DNA from: Collybia mongolica
Lineage: Eukaryota; Basidiomycota; Agaricomycetes; Agaricales; Clitocybaceae
Direction of reading: 5' to 3'
NCBI GenBank assembly: GCA_013420905.1
Contig: JAAXNY010000009.1
Coordinates: 3,162,001 to 3,226,000 of the forward strand
DNA length: 64,000 bases
In this document: positions 45,101-55,864 of the stretch, piece by piece
Numbering within the stretch: the first letter of the stretch is position 1
How the letters are laid out: each line of letters begins with the position of its first letter
Program-made: the position numbers and the translations under genes
Notes under the pieces: model-generated
What the model was told of the DNA's origin: nothing
The model's database searches: none
The model's input: the letters and a program-made list of their open reading frames with translations, nothing else

Positions 45101-47510
45101 ATAAATATACATTTCCTGGTGTACCTGCTCCATAGGTCTAGGAGTAGTAGCAATTTCAATTGTCTCTGTTAGCCTTGTATTTGTTGAGATATGCATCATC
45201 TATATTGTGGGAACTTCATTAATATTGTTTGTTTGGCCAGATGTTGACAAAGTAATATACAGATCATATTCATTTGTAATATGTAGTAAAAAGGTTGTTG
45301 TTGATAATAAGATTTGGAAGGGTACAAACAACTACAAATACAGATAAACAAATATATCATCTATTCCTTTACAATGTCTAGTAGTAGAATGTCCATTAGC
45401 TTTGTATTTGCTGAGATATGCATTATCTATATTGTAGGAAATTTCTTTAGTATTATTGTTTGTTTGGCCAGATGTGTGGTGAAGTGATATACAGACCAGT
45501 AATCATTTGTAATATGTAGCAAGAAAAATGATGTTGACAATGTTTAGAATAATATAAACAAATATAAACACATGCAAACATATACATGAGGTAGTACTTC
45601 ATTATATCTGACACTAGCAATTTAAATTACATCCATAGGCCTTGTTGTTGTTGAGATATGCAATGATTTATAGTGTGGGAACTTTGATGGTATTGTTTGT
45701 TTGGCTAGCTGTGTGGCAAAGTCATACACAAACTTGATATTCATTTGTAACATGCTTGTAGTAAGAGAGCTACTTTTGATCATGATATTTGATGGTGTAC
45801 AAACACATACAAACATATATAAATATACCAATTAGGTAGCCCTTCACCATGTCTAGTAGCAGCAATTTAAATCATGTCCATGGGTCTTGTCATTATGGAG
45901 ATATGCAATATTTTGTATTGTAGGAAAAGTTTGACCCAAAGCGGAACAAGCCTCTTGTAATCATGCTTACGTTTGTCAACTACGCTGTTAGCTCTAACAG
46001 CATAGTTGACAAACGTAAGCATGATTATGCAGTGGACAGTTATTAATTAACTCTTGAGATATCCCAAGAAAAAGACCAATCAATTCAAATTTATATTATT
46101 AAATGCAGCCCATGTTAGCAGTTGCCTTTTTTGCTCAAAATCCGCGCGTCGGCTAATTTTGATTCCCACAGTTAGAAAAATATTTCCACGACTACAAAGT
46201 CTTACTGATGTACTTCAAAATGTTTACTGATCATGTTCTAATGAATTCTCGGAACACTTCAAAATTACTAACCGTGGGAAAAACAACACTGGATCTTGTT
46301 GGGTATGCTGAATTTTCCCCGCAAACCCAGGATGATGAACAAGTTACTTATGTAAACATAAGGACTCGTAATATATTTAGTTAGTTGTCATTCATAAGCC
46401 AACCCTCTAGTGGAAAGATTGCACAACACCTGGCAGTGACATTGATTCAGATTTTAAGAACATTGCTTCAGTGGCATGGTCTACAGCTGGAAGTACAGCC
46501 CAGTGCAAGTGTGCTTGGGCCCAATCCACAACAGAAAGCAAGCCAGCAAGAAATAAACTTTGAAGGAGTGGGCTTGGGTTGGGGAACAGTGCGTTATTCA
46601 CCCATTCTTGATCCAAAGTTTACTTGGGTGGAGTGGGCCAACACACTGTGTGGCAGGTACTCATTCTTTATTTCTTTTCTTAGAAGAAATAAGTCCATTC
46701 CACCTTCAGCAAGTTGTAAAAATGACTAGAAACAATGTAGATGATAGTTTATAGAGGTCATGTGACCATGGGAAAATGTTACCAAGCAAACAAGCAATGC
46801 CTGTGCACAAAAACCACCAGAACTTACTTTTCCCAGGATCATGGACACTAAATGAGCATTCAGGTTGTTGTCATGTATTTGGTATGCTTATGTGATGGAA
46901 TAGATCATGTGACATATGTCAATATATAGAGAATTCAATCCTCTTTGTATTTCAGGTAAATATAGTAGTAGTTGTTGATTTTTCCAATGTTTAGCATAAT
47001 TTCCCATAAGGGTCATGTTTGGTAAGGGTCATTGTTGTTATAAGATGTTTGTTCACCCCTGACATAACACACAGACCTTCAAAACTAGCTGAATCTGGAC
47101 ATTTCTAATATCTCACTCAAAATAGACCGTGGGAAAAATGTGCTCAACAAGGAAACTGTAGAGCCATGTTTGTACATTCCAAACATATAAAAACAAAGTT
47201 AATAGCTTCACTGGTTATGGAGAAAATCACAAAATAAATTTTGAAACGTGATGCTCAGAAATATTAGATATGCATAATTTTGATGGCATCACCAAAAGCA
47301 TTATGTAAGCACCCCAAATACATGCAAATTATGTCACAATACTTTGTATTTGTGGAGAAATGCTGTAAAAAGCCATAAGGGAAGAAAATCCCATTATGGA
47401 AATATTTTCCCGCGGTGTTGAAATATGAATCAATGAATGAATGAATGAATGAATGAATGAATCACCTTTCTGCCCGAAAACTGGGTTGATAAAGAACTCG
47501 TAACTCATTA
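42153..47510. mobile_element. Rearranged inverted copy of the non-coding element
   Basis: Three blocks match the left element in inverse orientation: 42153-42610 (left 10905-10440), 44725-46370 (left 9545-8150) and 46620-47510 (left 10440-9550). The order differs from a simple inversion, and about 2.1 kb (42610-44725) has no counterpart. TA + CRAGTCCTTATG-type ends occur at about 42181 (as CAAGTCATTATG) and 46370. The whole block separates the two parts of an alpha-kinase gene. I recognise no gene in 42610-44725. A (GAAT)n microsatellite lies at about 47430-47461. Confidence 0.55.
45959..46026. repeat. 68 bp palindrome, right copy
   Basis: It has the same arm sequence as 8495-8562, with 33-base arms around CT and one mismatch. 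It lies next to the TTGACCCAAAGCGGAACAAG block shared with the left copy. Confidence 0.9.
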
Positions 47511-47559
47511 CTATCATACAGTTCCTGTCTCACAATTCCATATATCCAGCTGTGAAGGG

Positions 47560-48683
47560 CCACCAGTGGCCCACCACATCCTTACAAAAACTATCTGTGT
47601 GACAGATGCAACTTCAGGTGAATGCAAGCTTGTTGACATGGGCAGTGTTATCTGTGGATACATATTTGATACACCTTTCTGTAATGGATCTATGAAGAGT
47701 GCCTATGATGTACACATTCTTATAATAGTCCCTTTACACCATGGAATGCTAATTGTATTACTGTAGTTTCAAGTTATTGATGGAGAACAGTTTGTTGCAA
47801 AACACTTTTTCCAGCTTGAGGATGAATCAGGAGACCCCACCAAAAGTTCTGTCTCTGTGACTGACAATCGAACTCAAATTGAAGGAGAAATTATGTGGCT
47901 TTCTTGGGGAAAGTGGTTTCTTGAAGCCTTCTATAAATATTCCCAACATAACAATATCACAGTTGATGAATATAAGTTTCCCATCCCAAATTTCACTTTT
48001 ACTAAACATGATTTGTTGTCCTAGCAATTATTTTCACAGAAGCATTTTTAGGCCAGGAAATTGAAACATTTTTGACTGCATCTGGTATATCACCAGCAGC
48101 CTTTGAAGGCCTGACATGGCTTTTAGAAAGAAAATATCCCATGACTGTGGTTAAATTCAGTGGGACACTCATGCATCAAACCTGGAAAAAAGACCATCAA
48201 AGCCAAACAGTATATGCTTTTGCTCATTTTGTCTATGGCTTCAGCAGTGGGGCAATATTCATGGCTGATATTCAGGGTACCTTACCTTTACCCAGTCATC
48301 TGGCCATACTTCTTATCTTCCACCAGGCACACCCACCCAAGTAAAGGGTAAAGATGGACTAGTTCTGTTTGATATAATAACTCACACAGACAACAGGTGG
48401 GTCTATACTTCTCAAAATCCATTGTACATGCTAAGATTGGAAAACTAGGAATTCTGGCATTGGTGATTTTGGTACTCAAGGTATCTTGAAATTCATCAAG
48501 GATCACAAATGTGGCCCCATGTGTTTAGCCCTTGGGATTGAACAGGCCTTTCCACTTGACTCCAAGGCACTGATGACAAAAGACTTAGGGGGTGCTGATG
48601 ATCTAGGTGAGGTTTTGAAGCACATAGGTGACAAGAATGTGGATTTGGATGACAATAGTGAAGATGAAAGCTTGTATGGTTGA
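47560..48683 (+). pseudogene. Alpha-type protein kinase domain, C-terminal part
   Basis: The alpha-kinase fold can be followed in order: a segment ending DTPFCNGSMKSAYD; VIDGEQFVAKHFFQL (putative ATP-binding Lys); FLTASGISPAAFEGLTWLLE; MTVVKFSGTLMHQTW; YAFAHFVYGFS; and MADIQG, then a 48 bp intron, TPTQVKGKDGLVLFD, a second intron, NSGIGDFGTQGILKF and HKCGPMCLALGI. The DIQG Asp and the HxC..C zinc-site pattern are kept. Splice sites are readable in the 3' half. A stop near 48024 and missing upstream continuity argue that the gene no longer makes a full protein. The tail is acidic (DLDDNSEDESLYG). The substrate is unknown. Confidence 0.65.
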
Positions 48684-49424
48684 TTTACATTGGCTATCCT
48701 GCCATACTCAATTGCCATGACTGACCATTGATTCTGATGCCTATATTACTTATTTTTGCAATATCTATTACCATCCTTTGCATTCATACTATTACCATTG
48801 TTTCAAGATCAAACCTTCCCTTCCTTTATCATCATCCACATTAGTTAAAAGACCTCATCTAGCCTATATCTTGCCTACCACCTATAGCTAATCAGAACAA
48901 CATGGCCTATAACATATGCATTCAAGTGTTTTCAATGGATAGACATACTGATGTGGCTCAGGAAGGCCAGATCAGATCCAGGGCTCAGCAAAAATTGAAG
49001 CAAGCTTGAGAATTTGAACCATGTAGCTCTCATCTACCATACATGGCCCAGTGTTTTAAATGACCATCAGCCAATCAGACACTAGTGAAATTTTAACTAA
49101 GTTGATGAATTTGAACTATGTAGCTCTTGTCTACAGTACTTTAAGCTGTTTGGGGATCATAATCATATATAGGTCCGTTTAAGTTAAATTCCATGAGCTG
49201 ATTGTCTGATTCCAAGGTCCCAAAATTTTGACCCCCAAAATATTGGCCAACCCTCAAAAAAAATTGTTAAAAATACATAAAATAGTGCAATTGACAGCTT
49301 TCTCAATGCTGAATATGATTCCAAAAAGAATAAGAAAAAATATTGAGTGGTTCAGCCAAAAAAAATTGACAATATCAACCAAAGTGAACACACCCAGTAC
49401 TATTCTAACCTGGGAGCTCACCTA
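48684..49424. repeat. Intergenic region with SINE-like repeat copies
   Basis: At 48945-49060 (-) lies a repeat sharing over 90 bp with 38795-38890. At about 49105-49145 (-) there is a shorter related copy. Both contain GAGCTACAT(G/A)GTTCAAATTC. No gene was recognised. Confidence 0.35.
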
Positions 49425-51040
49425 CAGTAGCTCAAAAAACTGTCCCAATGTTTGGTCATTTTATAATGATTTACTTATAAGAGAGTACTGGGGATTAATA
49501 TCATTCTGAGAAATATATATATGATACTACACCATATTAGCTTTGAAATGAGCCCCTACTTTTCTTATTTGAATAAAAACTCATTTCATAACAAATTGAA
49601 CAAAATAATTACTCATTGGGACAGTTTTTTGACCTACATCTGCAAAGTCTCTATTTACACAATTAATACTTGGTATAACCACCTTTTGCCTTAATAACTG
49701 CTTGAACCCTTCTAGGCATGCTTTCTATAAGTGTCTGGCATGTTTCTGGTGGAATTCCATTCCATTCCACTACCACCCTATCCTACAACTCATGTACTCC
49801 TTTGGGGGCTGTTGGGTATTTCTCAAGTGCCTTCTTCAACCCTACCCAGAGATGTTCAATGGGGTTGATGTCAGGGGATTGTGCTGGCCAGACCATAACA
49901 TCAATGTTGTTGTCTTCAAACCACTTGGTTGCCTTATTGGATGCATGTTTGGGGACATTGTCCTGCTGAAACATCCTCTCTCCCTCTGGCATCTCCAGCT
50001 TTTCAAAGCTTTCCACTACTCCCCCATCCAAAATCTGGCAGTATTGGTCTGCATTCATAATCCCCTGGACCTCTGTAAGCACTCCTACTCCATTCCAACC
50101 CATACAAGCCCACACCATAAGATTATTTCCTCCTCCATGTTTGACAGTAGGAGTGGTGGTTCTGTTAGAAAGTGGTTCTCCCTTCTTCTTCCAAGTATAA
50201 GTCCTTCCATCCGACCCAATCCTGTTGATTTTGACCTCATCTGACCATAAGATCCTTTTCCAATCCTCCACTGTCCAGTTTTCATGGTATCTTGCCCATT
50301 GAAGATGTTGCAGTTGATGAGCCTTTTTGAGAAGAGGACATTTTCTCTTGACAACACTACAAAAGTCATTCTCTTTGAGTGCATTCCTGACTGTTTGGGG
50401 TGTGACAGGGTTGGGAAGAGTTTGGTTGATGAAATGGGTGGCCTGTACACTATTATCAAGCCTTCCAGTGGTGATTTGTCGAATAATTGACTGTTTGCCA
50501 CCAGGAGAGCTTAGAAGGACATCCCCCCCTGTGGTTTTCCTTGTCTATATCCAGTTCCTTCTTGATTCTCCCAATGGTACAATTTCCCAGAGTGGTTTTG
50601 GACTGGATCTGATGCAAGGTATAACCTTCTTGAAGAAGGGAGATCACAGAAAGGCATTGGGTAGAAGATGTAGGTCTCATGGGATGATGGGGGAAGGAAA
50701 GAATGATTGTAATGATGGAAACATGTTGAATTTATATCAACATGGTCACATGACTTTGTTTATTGTTCCCACAATACATCACATGATGTTAAAGCTTGCT
50801 GCAGTAAAGATCTTGCCAAAATTAACCATAGGTCAAAAAACTGTCCCAATGAGTAATTATTTTGTTCAATTTGTTATGAAATGAGTTTTTATTCAAATAA
50901 GAAAAGTAGGGGCTCATTTCAAAGCTAATATGGTGTAGTATCATATATATTTTTCTCAGAATGATATTAATCCCCAGTACTCTCTTATAAGTAAATCATT
51001 ATAAAATGACCAAACATTGGGACAGTTTTTTGAGCTACTG
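49425..51040 (-). mobile_element. Tc1-like transposon with 212 bp inverted repeats
   Basis: This 1,616 bp element is flanked by TA (49423-49424 and 51041-51042). Its terminal inverted repeats (49425-49636 and 50829-51040) differ at one position by eye. Each repeat has an outer site CAAAAAACTGTCCCAATG and an inner copy in opposite orientation, resembling double transposase-binding sites. The near identity of the ends points to recent insertion, although its transposase gene is damaged. Confidence 0.93.
49663..50680 (-). pseudogene. Tc1-like transposase, one frameshift and one stop
   Basis: The N-terminal helix-turn-helix region (SVISLLQEGYTLHQIQ..TIGRIKKELD) and GGCPSKLS linker are in one frame from the ATG at 50680. 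A single-base loss near 50505 shifts into the frame of PGGKQSIIRQITTGRL. That frame continues to the catalytic core: WKRILWSDEVKINRIG (first Asp), MFQQDNVPKHAS (second Asp) and SPDINPIEHLW (Glu, DD34E-type). An in-frame TAG follows GVHEL at about 49783, and the C-terminus (PRRVQAVIKAKGG) runs on to a TAA at 49663. Only two changes separate it from an open gene, consistent with recent decay. Confidence 0.9.
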
Positions 51041-51042
51041 TA

Positions 51043-51512
51043 TTATACATGCGTGCCACAATGTGAAAGAGAAGAGAAATATTTCAGGGCTTTGGAATCA
51101 ACCCAGGGCTAGCCTAGACCTGCTACCACAGCTGTTGAGAGCACAGATTTGATGTCAAGGATTTGAAAGCCAGATGTGCACAAGTTTCACTGTGAGCCAG
51201 ATCCAATTGAAATTGTATGTTTTTGGGTGATTATTTTGATCATTACAACTGATTATATTCTGTACAGTACTGGGAATGGGTAAAATACCACTAGTGGCAA
51301 GTTCCCAGGAAGCCTTTTGACAATGCAAAGAACATAGCATACAAGGTGCTTGATGAACATGATTTGGCAATTCATCAGTCAGGCATGGCATTTATGAGTC
51401 CCTATCATCTTGGGTTGAAGGGTAAAGCATGGGCTGTAAGGAAGCAAAAGGGTCACCCTCAGGGAAAAAAAAAGTAGTATTTAGTTGATTCCTAGTCTGG
51501 AATTTTGACATA
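51043..51512. other. Spacer between two DNA transposons
   Basis: No gene or strong repeat was seen. It is AT-rich and presumably older repeat sequence. Confidence 0.4.
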
Positions 51513-54500
51513 CAGTATTACATGGGTCAGTTGTATACTAAATTTAAATTTGCATCCTGTTGACAGGCTTAGGGGAAAAGTCAGTCATTGGTGGTTCCTA
51601 TTGACTTGATACACATCAATATAGGCTACATATGAAATCTAGGGTATGTCTGGCAAGGTCTGACTGCATGAGAGGCAGAACATCTGGGAGGTGCCTGATT
51701 TGCCCAAAATGGGTCAGTTGGACACCCAATGTCACATTGCATTATGGGCATCACACCGACTGATCAACAGTGATAACAGACCTACTCCTCGTTGTCTAAC
51801 AAGGTTACACTGCTAAAGTCCTTGCCATCTGACTCCTCTATTGGAATGGCTATTTCCTTTGGCAATGTAGGCTTTAGAATGGCCTTTTCTTGTTTGAACT
51901 TGGGGTCAGTCTTCTTCGGTCTTGGGTTTTCATGTGTCCAGTCCTTTATCCTCCCCCCTCTGTCATGAAAATTATATTCCCATCTTATCTCCGTCTTTTT
52001 GATCTTATCTTATCTCTTATCTAGGGGGATTGGCTGTTATTTCATCTATCCCCAGTAGTTACAATTCTCCCATCATTCTCATCATTCCATTTCATCATTT
52101 GATTGATGCTGTACACTACCCTGGTTATGTTTGGTTTACCTTTCTCCATATTTATTCTACTCTGGTCCCCCTTAGGTAGTTGTATATATACTGCTCCTCT
52201 AGCTACTTCTTCTGTAGTCCTGATCTCGTCTATTCTCTGCAATACAGACAGGTCTTCTCAACTCTCTACCTCTTGTGCTATCTCTCCTCTTCTACTCTCT
52301 GATATCCTGCAGTGACTGTTATTGTTGCATCGCTGATACCCTCTTGCTTTCACTTCTGCCTTGTTGGTCTCCCAGTTGGCTACAGCAGCTTTCCATATCA
52401 CATCAAGTTCCTTGTTTCACTTTTTTTGTTCTGCTTCATCTCTCTTCCAGTTCTCCACCTCAGCAACCAAGTCCATCTACTGTTGTTTCTGGGTTTCCCA
52501 CTCCAATTCTGCCATCTCAACTGCCTCCCAATGTGCCTTTATCCTCTCATAGAACTCATTATCTGTTAGAAGTTGAGGCAGACCATCGCTGAGCAACCTC
52601 CCCACCTTCTTCCCTTTTTGATCATTCTTTGCTTCTTTAGCCACAAGTTGCCATCAAATGTGAGCACAATACAGACATTGGAACACCATGGTTTCTTGGA
52701 GCTGTAGAACCTGTCCCTTTAGGAGATTGACCTGGGCTTGTTTCGCCAGTAATGCCTCAAGGATAGATATTTTGTTCTGTTTCATTAACTGTAAGTTGAT
52801 TGTGTCTCTTTTTTGTCTGAGTTTTTATTGGTGATATCTCTACTGTTGGTAGATCAGGAGGTTCTGAAGATGATTTGATGGGGGATGTTGATGTCAAAAA
52901 CCCGGCATCAGATGATGCAAGCTGTGGGACTGCAATCTGGACAAGTTGAGAAGGTGAGAATGCTAATGGTTGTGATGATTGATCAGCTGCATTAACAGGA
53001 GATTGAATAGCATCAACAAGCAAGCCAGACACAATTTGCACAGGTGTAGGAGGAATGACAGGGGTGAAAACTTTGTAGGAGGTATCTCGGCTTGGTGCCA
53101 TCATTTCTGGTGTGACAACATCCCGGTTGAAGGGGTAGATGCCCACTTTACGAAACACAGCTTTGATGAGCTCTGGTGTGAGAACCTTGAGATGCGCCTC
53201 TCCATAAATCTTCAAAAAATTCTCCTTCTTTACTCCCTCCCCTGTCTTGCACAGATGCGCATCCTGCCTTTTCCCATATTCTAGCTTGAGGGGGCTGAAG
53301 ATGCCAATGTTGAGGCTCTGGTAAACATGTGTAGCATGTGCCAGGTAACAAGGGATGACAATCTTATGCTTGTGGCAGTGCTCAATAAATTCATGGGTGA
53401 CATGGGAATCATGTCCATCAACGTACAATGCATGAGTTTGTCCTTTGGCAATGGCATGTGTTTGTTTTTCGAAATGTTTTGTGTACTCAAGGCCAATAAC
53501 ACAATTTGTCCACCCTTTTTTCAAATAACCAAGGCTAATGAAAGATAAGCACAACTGTCCCCTTTCAATGATATCTGCAGCTCACAATGCTTTTGCAGGA
53601 TTGTCCTGATGCCACTTTACAAGATAGCCTTTTCCTTTGAAGATAATTGCTGGTGGTAATGTGGTTCCATTTGCAGGAATGGTGACAAGAACAGTTATAT
53701 TCTCTCATGTGCCTTTCTGTTGCTGATATTGGACCTTTTTGCCCTTCGGCCCAATCACTTGCTCAAAACCCTCATCCCCATTCACTTGAAAACCTCCCTC
53801 ATCAACTGCAAAGGTGCACTCAGCTGCAATTGGCTTCCCCTCATCACCCTGGATCTATACCTTTTCAACAATATCAAAATACTGGCTGTTTGTTTGCTTG
53901 TTAACTGCCTGACCACAAGCAGTATCAAGAGGGCATGAAACATATAGGTGGAGTCTGTCAGAGTGTTTCTCCATGAAGTGGTAAGTCCATTGGGAGCCAA
54001 CACCAGTTTCAGGAAACTTTGACCCGAGCCTCGCATGCAGGATTTCATCAACATGTTCTTTCAACCTTCAGTGGCTGAGCCCATGTCCCCATTCTGCTAT
54101 CTCAGCTGCATAATCTATCACCTCTTTTGCCTCTTCATCCCTCAACCAACCCTTTTCTGCATTGGATCTTGCCCTCATCCTGCCTCCATTGACCAAATTT
54201 TGCAGGGTGTTGTGGTTTAACACTATTTTTCAATGTTTTTCAAGGTAGTATTCTTTCTCAATGTCTCGGCAAATTGTCCGCAGGCCTGGCTTTCTTCCAA
54301 GACCTGGGTTGTTGTGTTCCTGCTGATAATGAAGCACTGCCCAAGCCATTACATGATCTTGCTATTCCTGTAAATTTTGAGCTTTTTTTGTCACAGATAG
54401 AGCTTTGCAAGGCATGGCAGAGGTATTGACAGTAGAGGCAGTACTTGTAACAGGTGCACAGACAATGCAATGCACTGGCAACTGGTTATTCACCTCAGAT

Positions 54501-54917
54501 TTCATGTGTGACATCTTTATGAGTGTCACAGTTGTGACATGGTCACAATTATTGCAATCCCCCCCCTCCCAACTATGATCTAGCTTTAGCATGATGACTA
54601 GTGAATGCTTGCAAAAATACCTGGCACCAAACCATTCACTGTACATATGCAAACACCTCTGAGCTTGACTGATTAAAGGTGGCAGCATTTTCATGATACA
54701 TGAGCCCAAATACAATTTCACAATCAGGAACAGATTTTGATGATTTGCAATCACCATGACTGCTGGGTATAATACCACCAACCCAACCCTTGTTTGTAGC
54801 ATATATAATGTATACTGACCTCAGAGGCCTAACATTATAGCACTACATGTCCAATTACATAAGATAAAGGCAAGTGTCCAAGTGAGCGATAGTGTACAAC
54901 TGACCCGTGTAATACTG
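51513..54917 (-). mobile_element. Pogo-like transposon
   Basis: This 3,405 bp element has terminal inverted repeats CAGTATTACAYGGGTCAGTT (about 27 bp) and TA on both sides (51511-51512 and 54918-54919). It carries a pogo-type transposase pseudogene. The 1.2 kb between 51513 and 52757 is pyrimidine-rich on the plus strand and has no recognised gene. Confidence 0.88.
52757..54365 (-). pseudogene. Pogo-like transposase with five in-frame stops
   Basis: A single reading frame can be followed for over 530 codons. The HTH/CENP-B-like region (RKPGLRTICRDIEKEY, NTLQNLVNGGRM, LKEHVDEILHARLG) precedes WTYHFMEKHSDRLHLY. The DDE core has AAECTFAVDEGGFQVNG (first Asp), LYVDGHDSHVTHEFIEH (second Asp) and VYQSLNIGIFSPLK, where an Asp is usual and Asn stands (SLNIG rather than PLDVG). 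There are five stops, four TGA and one TAG, each explicable by C-to-T in CGA or CAG or by G-to-A in TGG, and no frameshift. The gene is dead. Confidence 0.88.
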
Positions 54918-55864
54918 TAGTCGGAGAAAAGTTGTGAGCTTAAAGTTAGCCGAAAAATGTATTTTTTGACTAAGGTCGAAATTTCTGACTATTCTTTTAC
55001 CGAGGGTCACCATTCAGTGTCGCGAAGTGCAATGATGCACCTCGATGCTATGATAGGCTCACCGGTCGCCTGTATTTGGGTGATGTGCCCTCCAAAAATG
55101 TCAAAAATTTGGCCATTCTAACTGCTCGTGGGAAAAACTTCGGAGGAGTGTTTTTTGACGTATTTTGCCATTCTGAGTTCGAGTATGAAGTCAGATTGCC
55201 CAATTTTATTTTATTTTTGGGTGAGATACTACATTTGTCGTGTTTGGCTGTACGTGAATTGGGACAAAAACTCTATGAATGCCATGTTGCTTATCATACT
55301 GTATTTCAGATGAATTTCGTGTGTGCACTGTGAAAGGCAAGTGGGTCTTATGTTGGATTTACGGCTATTCTGGTTGAAGGACTGTGAATTTCACAGCCTT
55401 TCCCTTGCACAGTGTACAACATGAAGAATACAGAAATTCGACCCGATTTAGCTGGTGGCGGGGACCGTGTTACCACCATCACTTCCACCACCAACGATCC
55501 AACGATATCAAGCCCAAACCCTATAGCGAACACCGGAAGAATACTAACCATTTCATCAATCCCAGTCCCGCGAGGCTCAACGCAAACTTTATGTCTTCGT
55601 GCGTACGCGCTTGATAACTCTCATAGATGTCCAGGTTCCGGAGGGGCTCTGTTGGGTCCACAGATCATCACTAGGTTGCAGGTTTGGTTTAGGTGCTTCA
55701 TTCGTGGTAGTGAAGATGTCGACTCTCCCTGGCCTTGTGTGGGGGGAGTGCGCGTGGCTAGCGGCAAACTTCAACTCACTGCACTGTAATATCAATACAA
55801 GTGATGTATACAATGAATAAGAAACAGAATAATAAAACGACGGTATAGAGGAGCACACAAAGTT
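54918..55864. other. Left boundary and 3' flank of the right host copy
   Basis: From about 55384 the sequence aligns with the left flank near 70-300 and 940-1060 (for example ACAGAAATTCGACCC). Before that no gene is recognised. The segment 54960-55330 has a block CCAAAAATGTCAAAAATTTGG that recalls the MITE at 11062-12084 but does not align with it. Confidence 0.5.

Noticed and set aside
47429..47462. CRISPR-like or functional tandem array
   Set aside because: It is a (GAAT)n microsatellite. No CRISPR repeats or cas genes exist in the window.
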